DNA of 64,000 nt from Shouchella patagoniensis (GTDB lineage Bacteria > Bacillota > Bacilli > Bacillales > Bacillaceae_D), in NCBI RefSeq assembly GCF_002019705.1, contig NZ_KV917377.1, positions 1,672,565 through 1,736,564 on the forward strand, given 5' to 3'. Below, piece after piece: positions 8,206 to 16,725 of this stretch. Under the pieces are notes generated by a model, which saw nothing but the letters and a program-made list of their open reading frames with translations, was not told where the DNA came from and made no database searches. The position numbers and the translations under genes were made by a program. The number at the start of each line of letters is the position of its first letter. Positions within the stretch are counted from its first letter, which is position 1.

Positions 8206-9753
8206 TTATTCCCACTCAATTGTGGAAGGTGGTTTGCTCGTTACATCATAAACAATTCGATTGACGTGATCAACTTCATTTACAATTCGTGTTGAAATAA
8301 TTTCGAGTACATCCCATGGGATGCGTGCCCAATCAGAGGTCATTCCATCAATTGAAGTTACAGCACGAATACCAACTGTATAATCGTAAGTACGCGCATC
8401 ACCCATCACGCCAACACTTCGCATGTTAGGAAGTGCAGTAAAGTACTGCCAAATCTCACGTTCAAGACCTGCTTTTTTAATTTCTTCACGCAAAATGGCA
8501 TCTGATTCGCGAACAATCGTCAGTTTTTCATCTGTAATTTCACCAAGGACACGTATACCAAGACCTGGCCCAGGGAATGGTTGACGCCATACGATCTCAT
8601 CATCAATGCCTAGTTCTGCGCCAAGAGCACGAACTTCATCTTTAAAGAGTGCGTTTAAAGGTTCGATTAACTCAAAACTCATGTCATCAGGTAGTCCACC
8701 AACATTGTGGTGTGATTTAATTGTTTGCGCTGTATCGGTACCTGATTCAATAATATCCGTATAAAGAGTTCCTTGTGCTAAGAAATCCATTTTTTTATCT
8801 TTCAGCTTAGCTGCTTCTTCATCAAATACATAGATAAACTCATTACCAATAATTTTTCTTTTTTGTTCTGGATCTGTAACGCCTTTTAATTTTCCAAGAA
8901 AACGATCAGCTGCATCGATTTTAACAACATTCATGTTAAATCCTTCACTAAATGTTTCCATTACACTTTCTGCCTCGTCTTTTCTAAGTAAGCCATGATC
9001 GATAAACATACATGTTAATTGATCACCAATTGCTTTATGAATTAAAACCGCTACTACAGAAGAGTCAACACCACCGCTAAGCGCACATAAAACATTACGA
9101 TCGCCAACTTGTTCTCGGATCTTTTTGATTTCCTCTTCAATGAAGTTTTCCATTGACCATTCGCCTTTTGCTTTACAAATTTCAAACGCAAAGTTTTTAA
9201 GGAGGTCATTACCAAACTCTGAGTGACGTACTTCAGGATGGAACTGGACGCCATAAAACTTACGTGATTCATCACTCATAGCAGCAACTGGGCAAGATGG
9301 ATTTGAAGCATCCACAGTAAAGCCCTCTGGTGGAGCAATAATCTTATCGCCGTGGCTCATCCAAACGGTTTGTTCAATTGGAAGACCTTTAAATAGATCC
9401 GATTGATTTTCTATATTAAGTAATGCTTTTCCGTATTCACGGTGTGATGCTTTTTCTACTTTCCCACCAAAATGGTGAGTCATTAGTTGCACACCGTAAC
9501 AAATGCCAAGAATCGGAATGCCAAGGTCATAAATCGCTGGATCACATTTAGGTGCACCTTCTACATATGCACTATTTGGTCCGCCAGAAAAAATAATTCC
9601 AATTGGATTCATTTCTTTAAGCTCGTCCGCTGTGATTTTATGGGAATGTAGCTCACTATATACACCTAAATCCCGGATGCGGCGCGTAATTAATTGATTG
9701 TATTGTCCGCCAAAATCAAGCACAACAATCGTTTCATGATTTGCTACTTGCAT
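8206..9753 (-). CDS. guaA: GMP synthase (glutamine-hydrolysing)
   Basis: 515 residues, the normal length. The ATG at 9753 follows CAGGGGTG; a GTG three codons upstream overlaps that site. The N-terminal class I glutamine amidotransferase has nucleophile Cys in GICYGVQ and His-Glu in FHPEVRHSE. The central ATP-pyrophosphatase has the PP-loop SGGVDSS, and the C-terminal dimerisation domain ends KPPSTIEWE. It converts XMP, ATP and glutamine to GMP, the last step of guanylate synthesis. It lies downstream of the yeaC-yeaD-yebA-like genes as in B. subtilis. A TATAAT-like -10 exists in the 200-base leader but no purine riboswitch is visible. Confidence 0.98.
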   Translation of the reverse strand: MQVANHETIVVLDFGGQYNQLITRRIRDLGVYSELHSHKITADELKEMNPIGIIFSGGPNSAYVEGAPKCDPAIYDLGIPILGICYGVQLMTHHFGGKVEKASHREYGKALLNIENQSDLFKGLPIEQTVWMSHGDKIIAPPEGFTVDASNPSCPVAAMSDESRKFYGVQFHPEVRHSEFGNDLLKNFAFEICKAKGEWSMENFIEEEIKKIREQVGDRNVLCALSGGVDSSVVAVLIHKAIGDQLTCMFIDHGLLRKDEAESVMETFSEGFNMNVVKIDAADRFLGKLKGVTDPEQKRKIIGNEFIYVFDEEAAKLKDKKMDFLAQGTLYTDIIESGTDTAQTIKSHHNVGGLPDDMSFELIEPLNALFKDEVRALGAELGIDDEIVWRQPFPGPGLGIRVLGEITDEKLTIVRESDAILREEIKKAGLEREIWQYFTALPNMRSVGVMGDARTYDYTVGIRAVTSIDGMTSDWARIPWDVLEIISTRIVNEVDHVNRIVYDVTSKPPSTIEWE

Positions 9754-9955
9754 ATATTTCACCCCTGCATGTTTTTTCTGAATCTCACGTAAAAGTCTTT
9801 TGCTTTACGCATATAAAACGGCTACAAGAACAATGGAACAAAACCCATTATAATTGCAGCCCTTATTAACAAATGTCTATTACAATCATTTTATTAAAAG
9901 CTTGTTTTTATACAGTTCATACAAATTTAATCATAACAAGCCTTACTGAATAAGG

Positions 9956-12160
9956 TCAAGATTTGATTTTCTCGAAGATATTTTTCCAATTTTCTTTAAA
10001 GCGGTCTTCATTAATAATAGGGGTTTCGTTGCTGTACAAGAATTGCTCATAGTCTGATGTCAGTTCACTCATTTTCTCTGAATCGAGTTCCCTATCAACA
10101 TATCTAGCATATTCTTTTAAAGTCTGCGTTTCTAAACGTTTAAACCCATGAATGGACAATAACCAAATTAAACGTTCGTAAGACTTTGCATATGACTCTG
10201 GCTCACTTCCGTGCTCAAAACTACGACTCACATAGAAACGTGCAATTGGTTTCCTTAATAAAAAAACTGCTAGTGACACACAAATAATTCCTATACTGAT
10301 TAACAATACACCAAAACGTCCGTTGTTATTGTCATCACTAATTACGTTTTCACTCGATTCCTCTGTTTCCTCTTCCATCTCTGGTGATTCAGGCAAATCA
10401 ACTTCTGGATCTTCTGGTTCTTCAGCTTCTAAATCATCGTCTGGGGCATCAAAGTCAATCTCTGGTTGTTGAAAATCAAAACCAGAAAAACTAGGTGTTG
10501 GTTCAAATGGGACCCAGCCAACATCGGGAAAATACACTTCTACCCATGAATGAGCATTATTATTACTTACAAGATATTCATTGAAGCCTTCTCGTTCGTT
10601 AGATAACCCCTCATTCGAACCTTCAGTAAAACCTTTCACCCATTTTGTTGGAATATCAAGCGATCTCAACATCACAGCCATTGCGGTTGAAAAGTTATCA
10701 CAATAACCACGCATCGTTTCAAATAAAAATTGGTCGACATAATCCTGGCCGGGCTCCGGAACTGGAACATCATCGGTTTCATATTCAAAGTCAGGACCAG
10801 TTAAAAATCGTTCAATCGCGACAACCATATCATATTGGTCCTCGGAATTTGAAGTAATCTCTTCTGCCAATTCCCCTACTCGGTCTGGGAGTTCATCAGG
10901 AAGTTGTAGGTAGCTTTGCAACTCGTCCTCAGAGTATTCAGGCCGTCTTATTGCTTTTAATCCTTCCACCATAAATGTTCGATCATAAAAAGTAAGCTCA
11001 TATTGATTGGGAGGAAAATCTCCATTAACAAGTGTGGCCATATCCGAAAGAGGATCGATTTGGATTTGGTGATATTCATCATTGAATGCATCACTGACAA
11101 CTTGAGTCGTTAATTCACCTGGGTAAAACAACTGTCTAAACTGTTGTTCTCCCTCATTATAAAACTGGACTAAAGCCTGCTTTTCTTCAATCTCCACAGT
11201 TTCAATTGGTCGTTCACTTACATGTACAATTGGTGGTTCAACACTTCGTTCATTCAGACCATCTGAAAGAGATAATTCCCACCCTATACCTGTGTATAAA
11301 TCTTTTGTTTCCCCTTTCCAATACTGCCCTTCTTCGACTTCTGCAGTGAAAACAGGGGTATCGTCTTGAATGAAGCCTCCACCTAAATAGCTGTCATCCT
11401 CACTGTAACCAATTCGTTGGTTTGTTCCACTTCCTTCGGTTGAATACCCAAAGAATGATTGAATGTACGGAAGAGGGTCTGGCCACTGGGGCTCTGGTTT
11501 TGGCATAGCATAGCCAATTGATGCAGCAGCAACAATAAATACACCTACTAATGCAAAGGCACTTGTTAAGCCCTTAAATGAATAAACAACCTTTGCACCT
11601 CCATGTTCTCCCTTTTTTAATAAATGAAGTACCATAAGCAAGAATAAACCGACTATAAAAATCCGAACAATTGCCCAACTTCCGCTGTATTCGGTGAACG
11701 TGTCGATTGTGCTAATATATATGATGCTTATTAATAGAAATAAAAGAATTCTCCTGGCATGTACAATCCAGTAATACAATAAATAGCTCATAATAGATAA
11801 CAGTAATAGAAACAATAATGTTCGGTGCAAATCAGTAATACCCACTAAATTACCAGAAGCCATTAAGATTACATTGTAAATCAGATCGTCGATAAACATA
11901 GACAGCCAGTTTTCGTCTATCGTACGATCAGGAAACATCCAATATAACGCACCTATTACGATAGCCAAGCGCAAAAATAGTGATATGAATAGTGGTAACT
12001 TAATGAAAGTAATGCAAAAGAACAAACCTGCGGTAATAATGAATAACCATTTCTCGTCCGTGTAGGTCATATACGGAACAGGATAAAGCCATTCCAATAA
12101 AAGGAGGAATCCAAACATATACAGAAGAAAATCGCGAAAAACTCGTTTCCTTTTATGCAT
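9956..12160 (-). CDS. yebA: Membrane transglutaminase-like protein (TgpA/YebA family)
   Basis: 734 residues. It has six or so N-terminal membrane helices (about 10-215), an extracellular region with a transglutaminase-core domain around 440-550 (Cys in RGYCDNFSTAMAVML, His in NNAHSWVEVYF, Asp in PDVGWVPFEPTPSF), an acidic linker (DDDLEAEEPEDPEVD), another membrane helix near 640 and a cytosolic DUF4129-like tail. The full Cys-His-Asp triad suggests an active cysteine protease or transglutaminase at the outer face. The family is almost always encoded with DUF58 and MoxR proteins, as here. Overlaps the DUF58 gene by 8 bases. Confidence 0.92.
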   Translation of the reverse strand: MHKRKRVFRDFLLYMFGFLLLLEWLYPVPYMTYTDEKWLFIITAGLFFCITFIKLPLFISLFLRLAIVIGALYWMFPDRTIDENWLSMFIDDLIYNVILMASGNLVGITDLHRTLLFLLLLSIMSYLLYYWIVHARRILLFLLISIIYISTIDTFTEYSGSWAIVRIFIVGLFLLMVLHLLKKGEHGGAKVVYSFKGLTSAFALVGVFIVAAASIGYAMPKPEPQWPDPLPYIQSFFGYSTEGSGTNQRIGYSEDDSYLGGGFIQDDTPVFTAEVEEGQYWKGETKDLYTGIGWELSLSDGLNERSVEPPIVHVSERPIETVEIEEKQALVQFYNEGEQQFRQLFYPGELTTQVVSDAFNDEYHQIQIDPLSDMATLVNGDFPPNQYELTFYDRTFMVEGLKAIRRPEYSEDELQSYLQLPDELPDRVGELAEEITSNSEDQYDMVVAIERFLTGPDFEYETDDVPVPEPGQDYVDQFLFETMRGYCDNFSTAMAVMLRSLDIPTKWVKGFTEGSNEGLSNEREGFNEYLVSNNNAHSWVEVYFPDVGWVPFEPTPSFSGFDFQQPEIDFDAPDDDLEAEEPEDPEVDLPESPEMEEETEESSENVISDDNNNGRFGVLLISIGIICVSLAVFLLRKPIARFYVSRSFEHGSEPESYAKSYERLIWLLSIHGFKRLETQTLKEYARYVDRELDSEKMSELTSDYEQFLYSNETPIINEDRFKENWKNIFEKIKS

Positions 12161-13328
12161 AGTCTGCCCTCCTTCTCATATAAATTGGTTCAAATTGTTG
12201 CGCACCTATTCGCTTCATTTCTTCTTGATACTCTTGTTCTATAGGCTTTGCAACAATAACATGCAAATCTACCCTTTGGTTAATAAGGGTCTTCACTAAT
12301 TGCAAGATGTGATCTGTCATAAAAGGTAAAGCAAGAACTATAATTCCACTATCTCCAGCATTTAATGGAGGCATCGGTAAGTCGATTGTAGAGGCTAGTG
12401 GTTCCACTTGGGCTAAATCACGCAAACCTCGTTTCCATGATCGTTCCTCTATTTGAGTTTTTTTCCACCCCCCTTGATTGTACGTACATAATAAAACATG
12501 AGCTTTTACTCTTATAAAAGTCGAGGCAAGCGAAGCAGCATCAATAACGCTTGCTTCAAACCACTCTCTCTCTTGCTCTGATCTAACAATCATAGGATAT
12601 ACAATCAAAGTCACTTCCTCATTTTGATCCGTTTCAAACTCTTTTGTTAATAGTCCAGCTACTCCTGCAGAACGCTTCCAATCAATTCTAGACATGCGGT
12701 CTCCATTTACATAGGGGCGCACCCCAGCGATGGAATGATCGTCATTTCCTTTTTTAAACCTTTTTGCTAACTTTACATTGTCAAAAAGGTATTGTGGATT
12801 CTGAATTAAATAATAAGGTGGGTAAACAAGTAGCAGAGTTTCCTCTTTCATTTTCCGTTTCAACCAAAATAAACCAAACAAATCATGAGCGATAATTTGT
12901 GTCTCATTGAAATGATAAACTCCTCGTTTAGATGCGCTAGCTTCGTAAGAGAAAGTCATTTCCTTTGCAAAAGAAAAGAAAAAAATGGTCTTATTCTTTT
13001 CTTTTTTAATGGAATGAGGCGCGGTGTCAATAACTTCATAATAAAAGAAAGGAATAAACCACGGTTTAGATAGTGTTATTGAAACATCGAAAACAGAGCC
13101 AGATTCGGTTTCTTCAATTGATATCCTGCGACTTGATTTAAGTCCCACTAAAGAGATGAAAGGGATTAAACACGAGATTATAAAAAGAGCTGCCACACCG
13201 TAAAATAAAAACCAACTTACGAAACCACCTTGGAACATTCCGTAAGTAAAAAAGCCAGCAAAAATAAAAATTGCAAGAAGCCACTTAAGAATGGGCATTA
13301 CCACCATCTTTAATCGGAAGTTGCTCAT
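12153..13328 (-). CDS. yeaD: DUF58 domain protein (YeaD family)
   Basis: 391 residues. Two N-terminal membrane helices (about 10-60) precede a beta-rich region and the diagnostic DUF58 motif around 200-225 (GVRPYVNGDRMSRIDWKRSAG), which leads into a von Willebrand A-like fold. Its ATG shares one base with the stop of the MoxR gene (TAATG), pointing to translational coupling. In the family, DUF58 proteins partner with a MoxR ATPase and a transglutaminase membrane protein; the substrate is unknown. Confidence 0.92.
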   Translation of the reverse strand: MSNFRLKMVVMPILKWLLAIFIFAGFFTYGMFQGGFVSWFLFYGVAALFIISCLIPFISLVGLKSSRRISIEETESGSVFDVSITLSKPWFIPFFYYEVIDTAPHSIKKEKNKTIFFFSFAKEMTFSYEASASKRGVYHFNETQIIAHDLFGLFWLKRKMKEETLLLVYPPYYLIQNPQYLFDNVKLAKRFKKGNDDHSIAGVRPYVNGDRMSRIDWKRSAGVAGLLTKEFETDQNEEVTLIVYPMIVRSEQEREWFEASVIDAASLASTFIRVKAHVLLCTYNQGGWKKTQIEERSWKRGLRDLAQVEPLASTIDLPMPPLNAGDSGIIVLALPFMTDHILQLVKTLINQRVDLHVIVAKPIEQEYQEEMKRIGAQQFEPIYMRRRADYA

Positions 13329-14284
13329 TAGGTCGTTTGCCTTTTTCGTTCAACAGGGACGCGAATGTGTTTAATAACCTCTTCTAACAAAGTTTCAGGC
13401 TCTTGTTCTCTCATTAAAGCTTCATTCCCCAAACGAATACGATGCCCAAGCACAAAAGGGGCTACTTGTTTCACATCATCAGGAGTTACATACTCTCTAC
13501 CCATTACTAGAGCATATGCTTGACTTGTCCGCATGAGAGCGATAGACGCACGAGGACTTGCGCCAAGTTCAATTTCACGGTTTAAACGAGTTGCGTGAAT
13601 GATATTAATCAAATAGGTTTTTACATGTTCATCTATAAAGACCTCCTTTGATTCAGCTTGAAGCATAAGCAGTTCTTCTAGTGACACAACGCTTTCTAAT
13701 GTATCAATGGGATGTTCATGTTCCACTCTTTTTAATAATTCTAATTCTTCTTCTAAAGTAGGATATCCGAGCCTGATTTTAACTAAAAAACGATCCAATT
13801 GGGCTTCTGGTAAAGGAAAAGTTCCAGAGTACTCGACCGGATTTTGCGTAGCCATAACAAAAAAAGGAGAATGAATCTTAATGGTTTCTCCATCGACTGT
13901 TACATTCCCCTCCTCTAGAGCCTCCAGTAACGCCGATTGAGTTTTAGGAGAAGTTCGATTAATTTCGTCAGCCAAAACTACATTTGCCATAATAGGACCA
14001 GGTCTAAATTCAAACACTTGCTTTTTCTGGTCGTAAATGGACACACCTGTTACATCGGTTGGCAATAAATCCGGTGTAAACTGGATACGTTTGAAGGAGC
14101 CACCAATTGTCTTAGCCATCGCTTTTACAAATACAGTTTTTCCAACCCCAGGCACATCTTCAAGTAAAACATGTCCCTCAGCTAAAAATGCCACTAAACA
14201 TAAACGGATTTCTTCTTTCTTTCCAATAATCACCCGTTCGACATTTTTAATTATTTCATCTATTTTATGTGTAGTAGTTGACAA
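13328..14284 (-). CDS. yeaC: MoxR-family AAA+ ATPase (YeaC family)
   Basis: About 318 residues from a TTG at 14284 that has AAGGGGG 9 bases upstream. An ATG at 14341 would add 19 basic residues, but its GGAAGAG is only 2 bases away. Walker A EDVPGVGKTVFVKA, Walker B VVLADEINRTSPKTQSALLEA, the sensor region MATQNPVEYSGTFPLPEAQLDRF and sensor 2 (GASPRASIALMR) are all present. MoxR ATPases act as chaperones that remodel partner proteins, here presumably the DUF58/transglutaminase pair. First gene of the operon that ends at or before guaA. Confidence 0.92.
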   Translation of the reverse strand: MSTTTHKIDEIIKNVERVIIGKKEEIRLCLVAFLAEGHVLLEDVPGVGKTVFVKAMAKTIGGSFKRIQFTPDLLPTDVTGVSIYDQKKQVFEFRPGPIMANVVLADEINRTSPKTQSALLEALEEGNVTVDGETIKIHSPFFVMATQNPVEYSGTFPLPEAQLDRFLVKIRLGYPTLEEELELLKRVEHEHPIDTLESVVSLEELLMLQAESKEVFIDEHVKTYLINIIHATRLNREIELGASPRASIALMRTSQAYALVMGREYVTPDDVKQVAPFVLGHRIRLGNEALMREQEPETLLEEVIKHIRVPVERKRQTT

Positions 14285-14374
14285 ATTCGCTTTCCCCCTT
14301 GCTCTTTTCTTTATTGTAACATTCCGAACTTCTTTTATCATTACTCTTCCATGTTGAGTTTGTCTTCTTTAAAT

Positions 14375-14403
14375 AGCGCAGGTAACAATTGTAAACCTGC
14401 GCT
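14375..14403 (-). terminator. Terminator after the thioredoxin-like gene
   Basis: AGCGCAGGT (14375-14383) pairs with ACCTGCGCT (14395-14403), and the minus-strand continuation is ATTTAAAG. It lies 11 bases past the stop at 14414. Confidence 0.75.
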
Positions 14404-14413
14404 CAATTTTAAT

Positions 14414-14977
14414 TTAATTGTTTATCTTAATCATCGTCTCAAGCATGTCTTCTTCTATGATGTTCCACGTATTTTTTTTCTTGAATAGTTGGTGCATCCG
14501 TGGAATAAACGTTTCTGTAAATGCTTGTTTATATTCATCTGTATGAGGCTCCGGTAGCTCTTTTTTCCATTCTGTCACAATTGTTTCCACTGCTTTTGCC
14601 CGCGGCCCCCATTTGCCTAATTCATTCCCCTCTTTATCAAAAAAAACAATGATTGGAATTGATCGAGCACGTCCATTTGTTAAATATTGATCCATTAATT
14701 CCAAGTTCTCATCTCGAATTAAAAAATGAACATCTATTAATGCATGTTGTGCCATCCGTAAAAAAATGGGAACATTAACCATTGCATCGCCACACCAATC
14801 TGCAGTGAGGACAATTGCTTTTATTCCTTTATCAGTTAAGGTCAAAAGCCGATTATGAGCTTCTATACTTACTTGGTAGTCATGGTAAATAGAGAGCAAA
14901 CGATCTTTGTTTTCATCCATTGCTTCAATATAATCTTGGGCAGTTACCCCTTTATTAAACCAATCATTTAATGACAT
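14414..14977 (-). CDS. Thioredoxin-family protein with a single active-site cysteine
   Basis: 187 residues from the ATG at 14977, which follows AGGAGT; the frame open to 15103 has no site and runs into the next promoter. The fold shows as KAIVLTADWCGDAMVNVPIF, then the cis-Pro region RSIPIIVFFDKEGNELGKWG. The motif is WCGD: only the first cysteine of the CxxC pair is kept, so it cannot make a normal internal disulphide. This WCGD form is found in a Bacillus subfamily of unknown function. Divergent from the phosphoesterase gene. Confidence 0.8.
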   Translation of the reverse strand: MSLNDWFNKGVTAQDYIEAMDENKDRLLSIYHDYQVSIEAHNRLLTLTDKGIKAIVLTADWCGDAMVNVPIFLRMAQHALIDVHFLIRDENLELMDQYLTNGRARSIPIIVFFDKEGNELGKWGPRAKAVETIVTEWKKELPEPHTDEYKQAFTETFIPRMHQLFKKKNTWNIIEEDMLETMIKINN

Positions 14978-15101
14978 TCCATTATCACTCCTTATCATTT
15001 GTGTAGATCGTACCATGTTTTTTATATCCTTAACAAAAAGATTGATTCCACAAACATAATTTCCACTCTTTTTCAAACAATACTGTGTAAGGAGTGATGA
15101 C

Positions 15102-16043
15102 ATGTATAAGTCTTTAAAAGTTTTTTTACTAATAATGGTACTAATGATTCTTATTGTTACTCCAGATCAAACGGTTTTTGCAAAAGGAAATAAACCATTC
15201 ACCTTTGTTTGGATGTCCGATACACAGTATTATTCCTTGCACTATCCGTATATCTTTGATCAAATGACACAATGGATTGTTGATAATGAGCGTGAACAAT
15301 CATTAAAATATGTTATTCATACAGGGGATGTTGTTGACCACATGAATAACGAATTTGAATGGATTCAAGCGGACCTTGCAATGAAAAAATTAGACCAAGC
15401 AAACATTCCTTATGGGGTGCTTGCAGGGAATCATGATATTGGTCATAAAAAGTTGAACTACAAAAAGTTTGGTGAGTATTTTGGTACAGAAAGATTCCAG
15501 CAACATAAACAGTTCAGGGGTGCTCACAAAAATAATGAAGCGCATTATGACATCATTCAAGCAAGTGGTCATAAATTCCTTATTGTTTATTTAGGATTCG
15601 GGTGGAATACGGACACACTTACTTGGGCACAGTCCATTATTAAAGAACATCCAGAACATACAACGATTCTTGCAACCCACCGTTACTTACAAGTTGATGG
15701 CAAACGTTCTTCTGATGGAGAACAACTTTTTAATGAGTTGGTCGTACCTAATCCATCTGTGCAACTAGTTCTAAGCGGTCATTTTCATGGGACTGCTCAA
15801 CGTTTTGATCGTCTTGATGATGATAACGACGGTGTGAATGAACGCACAGTCGTGCAGATCCTCTCTGATTACCAAGGATATGAAAAAGGGGGCAATGGGT
15901 TTATGAGGTTAATTACATTTCAACCCCTTACTTCGTCAGCGACAATTTCAACATACTCACCTTTCACAAAGGAAGCCTTGATAGAAGATGCTGATTTCCA
16001 TCATGCGCCAATGACGTTTAGCTTTCCTATTGATTTTAAATAA
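15102..16043 (+). CDS. Secreted metallophosphoesterase
   Basis: 313 residues with a signal peptide (Lys-rich start, hydrophobic core about 8-22, cleavage after VFA-K). The calcineurin-like metal ligands appear in order: SDTQ, HTGDVVD, AGNHD, a His in ILATHRY and SGHFHG. An Asp/Asn-rich loop DDDNDGVNE near 245 may bind calcium. It should be an exported phosphoesterase with two metal ions. The substrate is unknown. Starts after GGAGTGATGAC; monocistronic. Confidence 0.88.
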   Translation: MYKSLKVFLLIMVLMILIVTPDQTVFAKGNKPFTFVWMSDTQYYSLHYPYIFDQMTQWIVDNEREQSLKYVIHTGDVVDHMNNEFEWIQADLAMKKLDQANIPYGVLAGNHDIGHKKLNYKKFGEYFGTERFQQHKQFRGAHKNNEAHYDIIQASGHKFLIVYLGFGWNTDTLTWAQSIIKEHPEHTTILATHRYLQVDGKRSSDGEQLFNELVVPNPSVQLVLSGHFHGTAQRFDRLDDDNDGVNERTVVQILSDYQGYEKGGNGFMRLITFQPLTSSATISTYSPFTKEALIEDADFHHAPMTFSFPIDFK

Positions 16044-16070
16044 TCTTTGCCCAAATTCTTTATGTTCCTC

Positions 16071-16098
16071 ACCTTTTATGGCTAGTATCCATATCGTG
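16071..16098 (+). promoter_or_regulatory. Possible sigma-K promoter for the YjcZ gene
   Basis: AC, 17 bases, then CATATCGTG fits the sigma-K pattern AC-N17-CATANNNTA except the last base. It ends 26 bases before the ATG. The match is short and could be chance, but mother-cell expression suits the gene. Confidence 0.4.
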
Positions 16099-16124
16099 TA
16101 ATATCCTAGAAAGGTGGTGCTTTT

Positions 16125-16334
16125 ATGGGCTATTATAATACTGGCTATGGGAATGGCTGCTGTCCGCCTCCTCCATGTGGTGGAGGCTACGGATATGGAC
16201 CCGGACCGGGATATGGTCCTGGATACGGCGGTGGCGGTGGTGCCTGGGCAATTGGCATTATTGTCGTATTGTTTATTCTAATTATCATCATCGGCGGTTC
16301 TGGCATTTGGGGTGGCGATGGACGCCCTTATTAG
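16125..16334 (+). CDS. YjcZ-family small sporulation protein
   Basis: 69 residues. A Gly/Tyr/Pro/Cys-rich front (NGCCPPPPCGGGYGYGPGPG) is followed by one hydrophobic helix (AWAIGIIVVLFILIIIIG) and a short tail. The helix with its preceding Gly run is the hallmark of the YjcZ-type sporulation proteins of Bacillaceae. AAAGGTGG precedes the ATG. Probably a small membrane- or coat-associated spore protein; molecular role unknown. Convergent with the Gly/Tyr-rich coat remnant. Confidence 0.82.
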   Translation: MGYYNTGYGNGCCPPPPCGGGYGYGPGPGYGPGYGGGGGAWAIGIIVVLFILIIIIGGSGIWGGDGRPY

Positions 16335-16340
16335 TTATTA

Positions 16341-16382
16341 AAAAAATAGACACCAACGCTTAAGCGTTGGTGTCTATTTTTT
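16341..16382. terminator. Bidirectional terminator
   Basis: A near-perfect palindrome centred on GCTTAAGC with A6/T6 flanks, shared by the convergent YjcZ and Gly/Tyr-rich genes. Confidence 0.88.
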
Positions 16383-16637
16383 TAATAATAATAACCTCCA
16401 CCATAAGGTGGATAACCATAGCCATAACCAGGAGGTGGATAGCCGCCATAACCATAACCACCGTATCCTCCATACAGTAATGGACCAGCAAGAAAGCGAC
16501 CCGCCAAGCCCTCCTACAAGCCCTCCAAGAAAAGCATTTCCTCCACTATAAAAGGGACGTCTGCCATACCCGTACCCATAAGGACGACGATAATTTTGTC
16601 CAGGGTGCTGTCGATTGTGCCAATAAGTTGGTTGCAC
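16382..16637 (-). pseudogene. Gly/Tyr-rich coat-like gene with a one-base frameshift
   Basis: Translation begins at a GTG (16637) with AGGAGG 7 bases upstream, giving MQPTYWHNRQHPGQNYRRPYG and then YSGGNAFLGGLVGGLGG. Near 16497-16503 the good reading passes from one frame to another: the original frame becomes Trp/Leu junk, while the +1-shifted frame continues RFLAGPLLYGGYGGYGYGG and ends PYGGGYYYY-stop at 16382. One extra base in GGGTCGC explains it. This is either a true frameshift mutation or a sequencing error. The intact product would be about 84 residues, similar to small coat proteins. Confidence 0.72.
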
Positions 16638-16664
16638 CTGATAACCTCCTAGTCCGTTATGCGT

Positions 16665-16692
16665 TATCTTATGCACAACAAAACAGGCATGT
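16665..16692 (-). promoter_or_regulatory. Sigma-K-type promoter for the Gly/Tyr-rich gene
   Basis: On the minus strand AC, exactly 17 bases, then CATAAGATA: an exact match to AC-N17-CATANNNTA. It sits about 28 bases before the GTG start and its AGGAGG. Supports late mother-cell expression of a coat protein. Confidence 0.6.
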
Positions 16693-16725
16693 GCGGAGTA
16701 TTTCAATCCGATTTTTAATCAATTA

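Noticed and set aside
9754-9955. Purine riboswitch in the guaA leader
   Set aside because: The leader has a small hairpin but none of the conserved purine-aptamer loop sequences on the coding strand.
16175-16363. Second frame over the YjcZ gene
   Set aside because: Trp/Arg-rich shadow of the Gly-rich gene in the +2 frame, with no ribosome site.
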